Shown here piece by piece: positions 25,637 to 37,212 of a stretch of DNA of 64,000 nt. Under the pieces are notes generated by a model that was not told the DNA's origin, searched no databases, and saw only the letters and a list, made by a program, of their open reading frames with translations. Position 1 is the first letter of the stretch. Every line of letters starts with the position of its first letter. Position numbers and translations under genes: made by a program. The DNA comes from Plantago ovata. Taxonomy: Eukaryota > Streptophyta > Magnoliopsida > Lamiales > Plantaginaceae. The stretch spans positions 111,661,982 through 111,725,981 of the forward strand of contig CM051457.1 in the NCBI GenBank assembly GCA_028274465.1, in the 5' to 3' direction.

Positions 25637-25828
25637 TGTTAGAACATAGGAGTTGAACCAGACAGCACATAGGAGTTAAACCATAACAGGTTAACTCCTT
25701 GGTCAACACCGACAATGTAGAGATAGGAATGTATTACGAATGTATATCTGTCCTAGAATATAGCCTAGAATAGTGAATTTCGTTGTATATATATCCTTGG
25801 TGATTAATGAGAAGGCATCGATTCACAT
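25637..25828 (+). mobile_element. copia LTR, plus orientation, 3' end clipped
   Basis: It starts TGTTAGAACATAGGAG after a polypurine tract and ends at ATTCACAT. Its inverted partner at 25931-26144 extends seven bases further, to TCTTACA. Sequence is very similar between the two, so the rearrangement is recent relative to the insertion. Confidence 0.85.
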
Positions 25829-25930
25829 GCGCCAGTCATGATGGTCAGCCGAAGAAGAAGGAGAGGGATATAGAGAAGAACGAGAAGGCAGGGCAGGCGG
25901 AAGCGTAGGTCGTAACCTAGTTTGATACCA
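25829..25930 (-). mobile_element. copia 5' leader with primer-binding site, inverted
   Basis: On the minus strand the LTR at 25931-26144 is followed by TGGTATCAAACTAGG, resembling the TGGTATCAGAGC primer-binding site for initiator Met-tRNA. About 75 nt of leader then runs up to ATGACTGGC, the likely gag start. The plus-orientation LTR cuts it off there. Confidence 0.7.
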
Positions 25931-26144
25931 TGTAAGAATGTGAATCGATGTCTTCTCATTAATCACCAAGGATATATATATATACAACGAAATCCACTAT
26001 TCTAGGCTATATTCTAGGACAGATATACATTCGTAACAAATTGCTAATACATTCCTATCTCTACATTGTCTGTGTTGACCAAGGAGTTATCCTGTTCTGG
26101 TTTAACTCCTATGTGCTGTCTGGTTCAACTCCTATGTCCTAACA
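25931..26144 (-). mobile_element. copia 5' LTR, minus orientation
   Basis: 214 bp, starting TGTTAGGACATAGG at 26144 and ending TTCTTACA at 25931. With the plus-strand LTR it forms an inverted repeat of about 190 bp arms around a 102-bp spacer, which could fold as a large hairpin. Confidence 0.85.
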
Positions 26145-27519
26145 GAACGAACTGCTTACTGGAGATTAAACGAAGCCATGATTTGGAAACACACTTGAAT
26201 TTCAATTGAGATTTCACGGGGAGAAATAGCAAGATTTTAATGATCAATCTTCGGGGATGTTGTCGTAACTTGTTGCATCATGATAATCGACTTTGAGTTT
26301 CTTGCAGCTGATGATCATTGGTTTGGTATCCATGATCAGAGATTGGTTTTGACTTGAAGCTACAATTTTGATTATTCTTCGGAGCAGCGTAGCTAGCCAG
26401 TATGCGGCGTTCCCAATCTCGACCGATCCTACTTATAAGACTTGTAATACTAAAAAAAATTAGTCTCTTTCTTTAATTCTTTATCTTTTTAAAGTAATAT
26501 TATAAGTCAGTTGATTTACCCAATTGATTGACCTACCAATCAATTTTAATCCATTCATCTTGCTTATCCAATTTCAATCTGGTGCGTACATGTGTCATTA
26601 ATTAATTAAAAGATGTAGGGTTCGAATCTTGTTGGCGTGATTTTTCTCCATTATTTTATTATTATTTTTATTGAAGGTGTTTGGTTCGAATCTTGTTGGC
26701 GTGATATTTTCTATTATTTGTATCATTATTTTAGTTGAAGGTGTTGGGTTCGAATCTTATTGACGTAACTTTTTTCTTTTTTATTTATTCTCTTCTTAAA
26801 TTTTTATTTTTTAACATAAAGTTGTATGTATGACGTATTATACTTAATTTTAAAAATAACCATGATATGTTCTTATAAAAAAAAAACATACTTCCTCCGT
26901 CCAATAATAAATGTAACACTTGATTTTGTTGACTTTTTCGATGGTCATTTTGACTTTAAATTATTCTTAAACCATACAATAAAAATAACTAAAAACATCA
27001 TATTATGAAACTAGAATGTTTATATGAAGCACTTGACAATATATTCAACTGATGAAGAATACCAATTAACATGCAAAAAAGATGCATTGCAGATTTTGAA
27101 GTTGAATGTTTCCAAAGTCTAGAGATGTATCTAATGGTTCTTAACTCATCTGAAGAATAATTTTCGTATGTCTAATATAGTTCAATTCAAAACTATTAAT
27201 TGTAATAACTATAAAAACTATATACATTTATATAGCACACCATTTATATTAAGTTTAATTACTCAATTAGTTATTTTTTTATTACGTTTGAAGTCATTAT
27301 GTGAAAATTATATATTCACTCCATTTATTTTAATATATTATTTAATAAAATAATAATGTTTTACAAAATTACGCTTAGCGCCAATTAATGTTTCAGAATC
27401 CTAATCGGAATTAAACTAACTAATTACAAATAAGGTAATTAAGTTTAGTTAATTAATTAGTACTACATAAGAAGAACCCAAATTAGTAGTACAACTCGAC
27501 TTGCATAATTATTAGTATT
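26145..27519. other. AT-rich intergenic, with a tandem repeat
   Basis: No gene seen. At about 26890 CTTCCTCCGTCCAATAATAAATG looks like one end of a Stowaway MITE, but I found no matching right end. Most of 26800-27500 is AT-rich low-complexity sequence. Confidence 0.45.
26628..26780 (+). repeat. 66-bp tandem repeat, three copies, each with a GGTTCGAATCTT box
   Basis: Three diverged units each contain GGGTTCGAATCTTGTTGGCGTGA or a near variant, at about 26618, 26680 and 26743. The box resembles the pol III B box (GGTTCGAATCC) of tRNA genes and SINEs. No tRNA fold or A box was found, so this may be a SINE-derived remnant or chance. Confidence 0.6.
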
Positions 27520-27631
27520 ATTATTAATGCTAGTTGAGGAATAATGTTATTATTTCAGAAGGTCGCATGTTTTTTCTTTCCCTCGCCTAAGTTTCTAAGA
27601 TGACGTAGTCTTGGTAGTATGTGGAGTTTAT

Positions 27632-28570
27632 GGAAAAAATTTTACTTTATGTACCGTAACTTTACCTCACTTTAGTTTTTTTGTATCATAACTTTTCACT
27701 TGTTAATTTATGTACCACATGTTTACCCCAACTTTAATTTTTGTACTCCGATGGTATTTTTTGGTAAAATTAGGATTTTTGGTCTAATTCATTTCCAATT
27801 TAATGACTTAGACATCAGAGCGCCTTAATCCGCGCATTAAAACTTGACTAATTCACTTGAAAATAAACTTATACGAACAAATATTTTAATTTTTTAGAAA
27901 ATAAAAAAAGTAAAATTCTTTCGACAATACGTAACTAGCAAATAAAAAAATTATTTTTTTATTTTTTTAGAAAATAAAAAAGTAATGTTTTTTTTATTTT
28001 TTTAGAAAATAAAAAAAGTAATTTTTACGGAACTAGATATTTATTTTTTTGTTTTTTTTATGAAAAATGTATATGGCAAATGATAAATTAATAATAATAA
28101 TCATAATTTATTTCATATGTTATGTTTTAAGATTTTTGAAGTTCTTCCGTAAAATATATTTTTGCAAAGAAAACAATACTATAAATAAATGTATGAAAAT
28201 TCTTTTAAGAAATACTTTTTTTCTTTTTTTTTTTTACTTGAAAAAAATGTATTGTCGGAATAATTAGTAATAATTTTTTTTTTTTTTTTAAACAACTTGT
28301 TCATTTTTAAAATATTTGTGCGTATTTATTAGTTTATTTATTTTCAGGTGAATTAATCAAGTTTTAATGCATGAATTAAATTGTTTTGAGGTCGAATTCA
28401 CTAAATTGAGGATGAATTAGACCAAAAAACCCTAATTTTACTGAAAAATACAACCGGAGTACTAAAATTAAAGTTGAAGTAAACATGTGGTATATAAATT
28501 AACAACTGAAAAGTTATGGTACAAAAACTAAAGTGAGGTAAAGTTACGGTACGTAAACTAAAATTTTTCC
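27632..28570. mobile_element. non-autonomous Mutator-like element with long inverted repeats
   Basis: A 939-bp element begins GGAAAAAATTTTACTTTATG and ends with the complement pattern CTAAAATTTTTCC. The inverted repeats extend about 250-270 bp inward. A perfect 9-bp target duplication, GGAGTTTAT, flanks it at 27623-27631 and 28571-28579. Long inverted repeats plus 9-bp duplication are diagnostic of Mutator-like elements. There is no transposase. The empty site is preserved in the duplicated block at 21.2 kb. Confidence 0.92.
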
Positions 28571-28582
28571 GGAGTTTATGTA

Positions 28583-28837
28583 TTTCCTCCAATCACTTTC
28601 AAGAAGCCAGTTTGATTTGTTGACTTTTTCGGTGTCCAGTTTGACATCAAATTAATCATAATTCATTGTAAAAGTAATAATTTTAAAAATTATATTATGA
28701 AAATATAATAACTGTACTTTTATAATATAATTTTTAAAATTATTTTTTTATGATGAATTATGATTACTTTGAAGTCAAACTGAAGATCGAAAAATTCAAC
28801 AAAATGAAATGCAGTTTTTGCAAGTTAGCGGAGGAAG
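28583..28837. mobile_element. Stowaway-like MITE
   Basis: About 255 bp, bounded by TTTCCTCC and GGAGGAAG with TA at 28581-28582 and 28838-28839. The interior is palindromic: GTCAAATTAATCATAATTCA on one side and TGAATTATGATTACTTTGA on the other. It inserted just beside the Mutator-like element. Confidence 0.82.
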
Positions 28838-29785
28838 TAGTAATTCAAAACGTGTTTACTTGAGGTGAGGGCATTGTTGGTATTCTGGGATTGCGCTAGC
28901 ACAAGAACTAATGTTGTGATTAGTAGGGGACCTAGAGGTGTAAGGATGAGGATTCTATTCTGGTGGTGTTTCTGTGATATTTGTGTGGTTTGTTTAAAGT
29001 GAAATCCATTTTCTGGGTGAGAAGAAATTAACTCTTGTTTAGATACCAGTGAAATCTTGTAATATTATAGATGAATTAAATGCAAACATGATGCCTGGAC
29101 GTGTACAATACATGATCTACTACTCTGCTATAAGTCATGATCAAGCAGAAAAATTGAGAAACTAGAGCACTAACCTGATCCAATTACTGTATTTTTTACT
29201 AAGGGCCTGATTGGTTGGCCATTTTTACATGTAAAGTGGCGTTGACCGCCATAAAACCTTCTGATTGATTCTTATTTTGTGTGTACGTGAAAAATCCCGG
29301 GCAGCTTGGGGAATTGTGCCAATGTGAAAAAGATGCTGATTTTTACACTTGAAAAACCTCTCCCCCCTCCCTCTGGTTTTGGTCCAAGCCCAAATGTGTT
29401 TTGGACCACCCACCTGATAAGACGTATTAACCCCCAAAGTTCGGAACAATTACTGCAACTGCCATCCACCCTAATTTAAACAAGGTACTGATTGGTAAAA
29501 GTGCATCCGAAAACGCGGTCAACGTTTCGTTTTACATCCGGACCTGACCGGGACAATTTCACATGCGAAAATGGCATAGTTGACTGCCTAAAAAATCGAA
29601 AACCCCCCGCTTGGTAAAAAAATTGGAAACGCAGCCGAGAAGGTGAAACGGAAGGAGACCTATGTGATTGGTAGAAGCTGTATGTAGTGGAAATGTGATG
29701 TATTTTGCGGTTGAACTGCTGTAGTTACCTTTATACCCTTACTTTACTGAAATTGGAAATGGGAAACACGTTTCTTCAAGTTGGA

Positions 29786-30049
29786 TTATGTTTTTTTGCT
29801 TCCTTTAACGTTTTTTTGCTGGGTATCCATAGTCCATTTCCTGTTCTTCTTTTTCGGTTCGCCTTCGGGGACCTTTCTGGAGGACCGGCCTTTCCTTCCC
29901 TTGGTCTGGATCATTGCAACGGGTGGATTGTCGGCAGGTTGTTCTTGAGTTTCCAAAACCACTTCAAACTGCTGGCTTGGGGTATCCATAAAAGGGGTCG
30001 GGGCTTCTGGAGTGTTGCGAAAGTTGAGGGCGTATTCACTTGAGTCCAT
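29786..30049 (-). pseudogene. Harbinger ORF1-like protein fragment
   Basis: An 87-codon frame lies downstream of the transposase on the same strand. It begins MDSSEYALNFRNTPEAP and has a lysine/arginine-rich patch (RKGRSSRKVPEGEPKKKNRK), a likely nuclear signal. PIF/Harbinger elements normally encode a Myb/SANT-like partner needed with the transposase. Here the Myb-like domain is not visible, so this is probably the N-terminus of a deleted partner. The assignment rests mainly on position. Confidence 0.45.
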
Positions 30050-30390
30050 CTACAAAAGAAATGAATTCCAGTCAGATTTCAAATGAATAAGAGGTCATTA
30101 CAACTAAGTTCATGGCAGATAATTGAAACACAAGTACATAGCATGACATATAATTCAATGAACTGAAGTGAAATTGCAAATCAACTAGTCATATCCTTAG
30201 AAATGTATCGAACCGGTTATATGTTATTGGATACATAGACAGATACCAAATATTAATAGAGCATATAAAACACAAAGTAGATCGCCATCGACACAAGCGG
30301 TTAAAGTATTGTGATAGACAGAATATATCCCATTAATGCTACAAGCCAAATATAAACCAATTCATTTCGTAGAACGATCCGTGTGGAAAC

Positions 30391-31843
30391 TCATTCATTG
30401 CCTAGATGCCTCAACGCATATCTCTTCTTCCATCCAAAATACATCCTCTCGGCCCGAGTTCTGCGAAATTGCTTCCACTCAGGACACTTCCTTAAGACGT
30501 CTATGGGATCTGGATCAGGGATCGCTCTAGCGGCGGCATAGTGATCTGGATCCACGTCCACTTCCTCAAACCCACCGTCAGGGAGCTCATCATCGCTCTT
30601 CCTAATCCTTAGAAAGTTGTGTATGAGGCAGCAGGCTAATATGATGTCATTCTGTGTGTCCAAAGGGTAGTGAGGGTTGGATCGAAGGATCCCGAATCTC
30701 TTCTTCAAAAGGCCCCAAGCCCTCTCAATCACATTCCTGGCTTGTGAGTGCTTCAGATTGAAGTACTCCTTCGGTGTCTTAGGGCGCATATTCGAATCCT
30801 CCCACTCCTTCAGGTGATACCTTGTCTTCCGGAAAGGGGGGAGGAAACCGGGTGCATTCATGTAGCCGGCATCGACAAGGTAGTAGTAACCTACACATTA
30901 AATGAAATCAAGTTAACTTTCATACATGTTGTCAAAAGAACAGCTTGCAATAAACTGACCGCCGTTGGAATGTGATCTTAACAGGTCAAGTTTCTACCTC
31001 TAGGAACAGAAAATGCCCCATCTGTCCGGTTCATTGCATCACGAAGCACTCGACTGTCGGCAGCAGATCCTTCCCACCCCGTTAATACGTATATGAACTT
31101 CATGTCCTTGTCACATACCCCAAGCACGTTCACGGACAGAAATCCCTTTCTGTTACGATATAGAGAATGAACGCTACTCGGACATTGCACCTTTACGTAC
31201 GATCCATCAAGTGCCCCAAGGCATTGCTGCATAACATGGCAAAAGAATATTGTTAGGGAAAGAATGACTTATACGCTTTCGAACTTACCATTTCATATAT
31301 GAACTCTTAATACAAGCAACTTATAACCTGGAAATGGCACCAAGGCTCTTCCTCGCAGTCGTGAGGGATCGGGATAGGTTCAGCAAGCAATATTGTATGT
31401 AGTTTCAGCACACACTGTAGCACCTCGTTGAAATATGTGCTAACAGTATGGGCCGACCGTCTCCAAGCAAACATGGCAACACGGTGTTTCGTGTGGTGAC
31501 CTAAAATGGCTAAGAAAGTAGCAACCTTCTCCTCTAAACTCACCCAGCGGCTGCCCCGGAGCCCCCCACTATCTCTGAGCATGAAACAGAAATGCTGAAA
31601 ACACTCTCTATCCATACGGAGGGAGTTCTTTGTATCAACATCATTCATCATTGTTAATCTCGACATGTACTCCCTCTGTCCATCTATCTTACTGAGGATT
31701 CTATAGCGCCTCCCCCTCTTTCGCTTACGAGGCAAGCAAGGCCTCACATGACTAGTGTAGTACCAAAACAAAGCAACCATCATCCCTAAATTGATCAACA
31801 CATACGAGCGTAGTATCCAAATTCGTTGTTCATCGTTAACCAT
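30391..31843 (-). CDS. PIF/Harbinger transposase (HARBI1-like nuclease), 3 exons
   Basis: Exons 31843-31328, 31226-30998 and 30890-30391 join in frame to 1245 nt, 414 residues, with GT..AG introns (first donor GTTATA is weak). The DDE catalytic triad is complete: Asp179 in GALDGSYV, Asp229 in GSAADSRV and Glu304 in NVIERAWG. The N-terminus is helical with a basic run (RKRKRGRRYR) suited to nuclear entry or DNA contact. Length matches plant PIF transposases. The open frame plus recognisable terminal repeats suggest a recently active element, though its ORF1 partner seems broken. A domesticated HARBI1-like gene is an alternative, but the flanking inverted repeats argue for a transposon. Confidence 0.9.
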
Positions 31844-33527
31844 AGCTCAAACTGTAACTACATTTGCATTGTACGGCATATCTTATAAGCACATGATACT
31901 AAAGCACAACAATATCAGAAGAAAAACAACAAACAGCAGCCACAACCTCAGAGTAATGCACACACAGCAATATCATCAAACCAGCAGAAGAAGAAAAAAC
32001 ACACAAAAATGTTACGAACATGTGAACACATCTTTGAATTGTAGCACCGAGTAACACATATACTAGAACATGTTAGCTTATGACCACAGCCTACAGCAAA
32101 TCTGGGGATGAAAAACGAAGTGAACAAAAAAGAATCTACCATTAATGTCATAAATGCTTCAGGGGGAATCTAGCATAAATGCTTCCCCTAACTCAAAACA
32201 CAAAGATTTCCCCAATAAATGCAAAACATTCATACTCCTAACTCAATAAATGCACAAGTAAAGCTACAACTTATTACTACCAAAATCTGGTAACACTTTC
32301 TCCTCAATTTCGAAAGCAAAATGGTCTCACCTCTCGACAATTCTGCTCCTAAACCAGTCCTGCAACATAAAGATTAAACTAAATCAGATTTGAGCTCAAC
32401 CGGAATAAAGAAATACGCTTGCAAAGGAGCAAAACAGAGAAGAAGAGCAAACCTTCGGCTGCTGTAGATGGGAAATAAAGCACAGATCTGCAGCAAAATG
32501 GGTATATATACGTTTAGGGCAGTGGCAGCAGCAGTAAATAGATGATTTCCAAGAGGACAACGATATATTATCAGGTGGAGTCCAAAACACTTGCAGCCTG
32601 CAAAACCAAAAACGTTGCCCCCCCCCCCCCCCCCCGCGGTTTTGAAACACTGCATTGGCTGTGAAACGGTGGGTTTCAAAACGCAGCTGCACTCCGCCCA
32701 AGGCTGCCCGGGCCAAAAACACGCACACGCCAATTGCTACCAAGCGATGTGAATTGGGTCGGTCAACGCAAGTTTACATGCAACAGTACCCAACCAATCG
32801 AGGCCCAATATTATAAATCTCAACTTGGTGGTGGTGGTAGGTGATTTTTTTTTTTTAAAGATAGGGCTCTTCAGGTAGGTTACGTCAGTTCAGATAAATA
32901 AGTATTTCGATTCCTTTGCTTTATTCCCCAACAATTACAACCATTCGTTAATCAACGTTTCCAAATTCCAATAATGCACCGCCTTCTATGCTCGCTGAGT
33001 CGTGACCTTCGACTTCTACAGTTGTGACCCGTGGATATTATCCACCAGTTTATGATCTTAGTATCCATAAATATTTCCAGTTGCATATCGCTGCTTTCTC
33101 GTACGAACAAGACAAGTGATAACCGGAAGCCAGAGGTATGATTCCCAGTTGCACTCATGCAATTTATCTTTCCATCACCACAATCCGTCAACGCTTGAAG
33201 CCCTTATTCAATTATAGGCTTGTTTATGGGAGTCACTTTTAGATTCCACCCAACTATTTTTGAAGTTTTATTACTTTTTTTCTCACGTTCTCGATTATTG
33301 TCCACCGGCCCTCTCGATTTCCTCATAAATGATAAAAGTTTTGAGTTTGCTTAGTGCTATGAATTATCTCCTTCATACTTCAGAGGAGAACTCTATAAAT
33401 TAATTAATTGTTACATATTGTTTGTTCTTTGTCTGCATTATTTAGTGATGCCATATTAATGATGCTCGAGTCTCACGGGATGTATATATATTCTTTCCAG
33501 TGAATTGTTAATCTTTATGTATAATGA

Positions 33528-34343
33528 GGGGTGGATCTACAGTATGTCAAGGGGTCAAGTGCGCCCCTCAATTTATGAGTTGAAATTATTATTATACCCT
33601 CCATATAAAATATTAATGAATGAGTATATACATTTGGCATACATACATTATAATGAATTAAGTGTATGGTGCAGCGGTAGAAGTCATGGGTGTTCGATTC
33701 TCTCTTGGGCAACAATCTTTTTTTTTTTCATTAAAACACCTTTGTTCTCCTATTTTGTTCACAAGTTTATCCTACCACATTACTTTTTGCTCTCTCTTGG
33801 GCAACAATTTTTCATTAAAACACCTTTGTTCTCTTATTTTGTTCACAAGTTTATTATACCACATTACTTTTTGCTCTTGTAAGTCTCAACAATATTCATT
33901 TTAACCAAAAACAATTCCTTCCCATTATTTCAATTTTTCCATTTTAATTTCTCGTTTACAATAAAAATAATATTCATTTTCATAAATATTTAAAGAGCTT
34001 ATTTTCCATTTTATTTCTTTAAGAGTCTTTTCTATTATAAAAAATTTGATATATATTAAAAGAGATCAATTTCTATTTATTTTTACTTGTTATATGATCT
34101 TGGAAATACTAAATTCGAATGAACAACCCCCCACCCCTTTATTTTGGAATTTCATGCTAGAAAAATCAAAACAAAATTGGTCAAATTTCATTATATTCCA
34201 AAAGTTTATTTACTATATATCATAAATACATTATGTAAGATGTAAGTGATAATAGTTTAAAATAAATATAAACTACACAACTTTTTATCGACATGCTTCT
34301 TATAATTGTGCCCCTCTTGAGAATTTTTCTGCGTCCGCCACTG
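33528..34343. mobile_element. hAT-like DNA transposon, non-autonomous
   Basis: 816 bp with ends GGGGTGGATCTACAG and, complemented, CAGTGGCGGACGCAGAAAAA. Inside are GTGCGCCCCTCAA and, near the right end, GTGCCCCTCTTGAG. ATAATGA flanks it at 33521-33527 and 34344-34350, close to the 8-bp duplication of hAT elements. No transposase is encoded. An internal direct repeat of about 85 bp (33705-33870) contains CTTGGGCAACAAT and CATTAAAACACCTTTGTTCT. Confidence 0.7.
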
Positions 34344-34350
34344 ATAATGA

Positions 34351-35235
34351 CACATGAAAATGCAAACTTTAGGCTTATTATTTTGTTTAACGCTTTGTTC
34401 TTTGTTTGTGAGTTGAGTAATATTGATTTTGAGTTTCTTTCTTCACATGTATGTTGTCTTTTTGCATGCTTCTTAATTTGTTCTGCTATTTTCTTGGTTC
34501 ATACATATACTTGTCAAATTGGACTAATAAGTTAGAAAATTTGCTAATTAAGGTGAGGTCAAGGTGTGTTATGTATTCTCACATACAGCTTTATCTTTGG
34601 CTTTAGTATGATTTTGCCATATTTTTCATCCATCTATCGCAGCAAAATTAGGTACAGTTTGATTAATAAATTCTCACGAAAGAGACAATTGTGTTGTGTG
34701 GACTCTTTCTAGATGTGGACGAAGTTACATTGCTCTATTTCACCTTTCGTTTATGTGGTACTTTCCAGGCGTTACTACTGAGAAAGTTCGCTAGCGTGGG
34801 AGACTGGGTATTTGTTTTTAAGCAAATGGTTTGTGTGCTCATCTCTCAACACATGAATTGTTGTTTGCTCTCAATGCAATCTTACTAATAGATTGTTCAG
34901 TTAATTTGTATCACTATCACCAATATACTTATTTTAATGTTTCAGCCGCAAAATCAGTAGTTTGAAAAACTTGCAGCACCAATTTTCTAACAGCATTCCT
35001 CATGCCTCACTTGGAAAATATTTTCTAGCAAACATCATTTCAGCAAGTAATTAGCTCTTTACTAGATTTGTTATCGATTCGTTATGTTGTCTACATGTTT
35101 AATGAAGATATGGCAAGCTTGTTCCTTATGGTGTACTTATCCACCTTCCTATATTGCATTATCTTATAATGAACTTGTTGAGTGCCTTGCAACCGACATA
35201 AGTAGAAAATGGTAGCTTGAAAATCTGATGGTGTA
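34351..35235. other. intergenic, no gene seen
   Basis: AT-rich, with only short open frames lacking recognisable domains. It lies between the hAT-like element and a LINE remnant. Confidence 0.4.
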
Positions 35236-35720
35236 GTGTTTACATCATTTGCATTATATCTTACGGTGTCTTCAATTGTGCAGAATGACTGTTGGGATAT
35301 GAATTTGCTTTCTACACTTTTTACAAAAGATCTTAATATGATTCATCAAATACCTCTTCGTGTTGGTAGTCTTCCAGATATCAGAATTTGGCATTTCCCT
35401 AATAGTGGTTTGTATTCAGACCGTTCATCGTACTTCCTAGCAAGGCACATTGAATATTGAATACATACCATGATTCATTAGCAATTCAGGGAGGGAATAG
35501 CTCAATAGCTGGACAAAATTGGAACTGGATTTAGTAGATTCAAGTACCTCATGAGATTAAAGTATTCTTTTGGAGGATTTTGAACAATTCTCTTACATGT
35601 GAAGACTAATTTAACAATGACAGGTCTGGATATTGAAGATATTTGTTCTGTTTGCCGAGCTAGCAATGAATCTACTTTGCACGTTTTACGTGATTTTACT
35701 TTCGCAAGGTTTGGACAGGT
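35236..35720 (+). pseudogene. LINE remnant: region before and including zf-RVT
   Basis: Frame pieces read WDMNLLSTLFTKDLNMIHQI, DIRIWHFPNSGLYSDRSSYF, then after shifts IKVFFWRILNNSLTC and a CSVCRASNESTLHVL-like zf-RVT block. This is the order found near the C-terminus of plant L1 ORF2. Stops and frameshifts are frequent. A matching RNase H part is at 42690-43120, so one LINE may have been split by the DNA between. Confidence 0.7.
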
Positions 35721-35772
35721 GAACAACCCTACTGAAAACACCTAATTGAAAATGTAATCTAGGTGAACAAGA

Positions 35773-36216
35773 ATGAGCAGACCATACATGCCACTCTTCA
35801 AATCCATCACAAGCTTCCGATCACTCACCCTAATCCACTCTCATCTGATAGTCACAGGCTTCAATAATTCCTCTCTCGCATCAACAAAGCTCATTGAGTC
35901 CTATTCACAATTAGGTGAATGGGTTTATATTCTCTCCGGGGATTAATGATTTGGTTGCTTGAATGAAGGGGCATTCTAGGATCGTAAAGTCCGGGTTTGA
36001 GTCATATCATGTTGTGGAGACGTGGGTGATGTTTATGTATGGTGAAATGGGGTTTCTGCGTGATGCAAGGAAGGTGTTCGATGAAATGCGTGTGAGGGAT
36101 GTTGTTTCGTGGAGTTCGATTGTGTCTGTTTATGTGAGAAATGGAGAAGCTGGTGAGGGGTTGGAGATGTTTTAGGGAGATGGTATGTGTAGGAGTGGGG
36201 ATTGATGCTGTTATGC
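35773..36216 (+). pseudogene. PLS-class PPR gene, 5' fragment (At1g69350-like)
   Basis: From the ATG at 35773 the frame reads MSRPYMPLFKS, then THLVTG-type text (HSHLIVTGF, LASTKLIESYSQLG), then a stop near 35945 after a deletion. A second open part (35963-36175) gives HSRIVKSGFESYHVVETWV and ARKVFDEMRVRDVVSWSSIV, two PPR motifs. A one-base insertion at about 36173 (ATGTTTTAGGGAG) breaks the frame, which would continue as REMVCVGVGIDAV. At about 36205 coding homology jumps directly to sequence that follows the stop codon in the C-terminal fragment (CATAAGAATCTTTTT), so the middle of the gene is deleted here. Confidence 0.8.
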
Positions 36217-37130
36217 ATAAGAATCTTTTTTAAACCTTTAACCGGACCATCCAAGTAAGCGAAAGAATCTCTTAGCATGCTGCTCCTGTTTCCCCAGTAT
36301 AGGCATTTCTGCAGGATAGATCACTTGTGGGCTTTTCTGACCCACTTCCGAGCGAAAACTAAACCAGTACCATATTCAAAATCTCCGGTTAGTAGCTGTT
36401 TTTGTTTACTACGTACTTTTGTACTGGCTATGATTACTGCATTGTCTTATTAGCCATGTTAGTTAATAGATAACACGAATCAATAATATGAACTTAAGAG
36501 AAGTAATTGAAGTCATCATTCACTCTGAACGCCTCTTCATTCCTGATAGGCCAACCTAGTTTTCACTAATGTGTCCCAGTTTGCTATGTTGATTTACGTC
36601 TTGAACTTAGGTTGAACTACGTACCATCCACTATGTTTGTCGCATAGCTGGCATAGTAGGAAGGTTAACTTTGCCATCTCAATGTGCTCAATTTGGGATT
36701 TACTTTTGTCAACTTTTGGTTGTGTAGTTTACCTATTTTCATATTGCGTGTGCTAATAGCCATCAGGAACTCTTAATTCATGAAGTAGGGTTCCCTCTCA
36801 GGAGAACAAATGATGCTTAGATCTCATCTACAAGTTGCTTATCTTCCTGTTTGTGTTATCCAAGTTTTCTGTATGAGGATTTGTCTCTCCAGTTCGTAGT
36901 GCATCTCTGTTCATGCTTCTATTGATTTCAGTTTGGATTTACGGTTGCCTTCTAAAGACTACTGGCTTATTAGTTCGCTGACCTTGTTAGAAATACTATT
37001 TGCACTGCTGATGATTCAGTTGTATTCTATGGTTGTGATGGTCTAAGTTTTATCTCAGATCCCAATCATAGGTTGCGTATTTTGTGCCTTATCTCAGTTT
37101 GAAGTTAGAGAATTACAAAACACAGTTTTA
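36180..37130 (+). repeat. segment duplicated at 40300-41200; contains four-copy block, copy 2
   Basis: Both copies begin with CATAAGAATCTTTTT and AACCTTTAAC/TATAAC, pass through CCGGTTAGTA.CTGTTTTTGTTTACTA, and end in the four-copy block (from about 36720). Similarity is high enough to read by eye, with scattered indels. Confidence 0.8.
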
Positions 37131-37212
37131 TGTACCTTAATTTGTGAACTGAGGCTGATTTCATTAATATTGCTGATTTTGAGAGCACTAAAACTCTCTG
37201 ATTAGTTCACTG

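Larger units (their letters stand above)
27520..29135 (+). repeat. duplicated noncoding block, copy 2 (interrupted)
   Basis: The homologue of 21172-21560, split by the Mutator-like element and Stowaway at 27632-28837. Outside the insertions the two copies are closely similar. It ends shortly before the Harbinger element at 29203. Confidence 0.85.
29203..32806 (-). mobile_element. PIF/Harbinger transposon, 3.6 kb
   Basis: The terminal inverted repeats are about 45-48 bp: GGGCCTGATTGGTTGGCC at the left, and at the right the complement of GGGCCTCGATTGGTTGGG. Both continue to CATGTAAA and GCGTTGACCG. The element holds an intact three-exon transposase and an ORF1-like fragment. The expected 3-bp TAA/TTA duplication is not clean (TAA left, AAT right). 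A C run lies at about 32619-32634. Confidence 0.85.
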
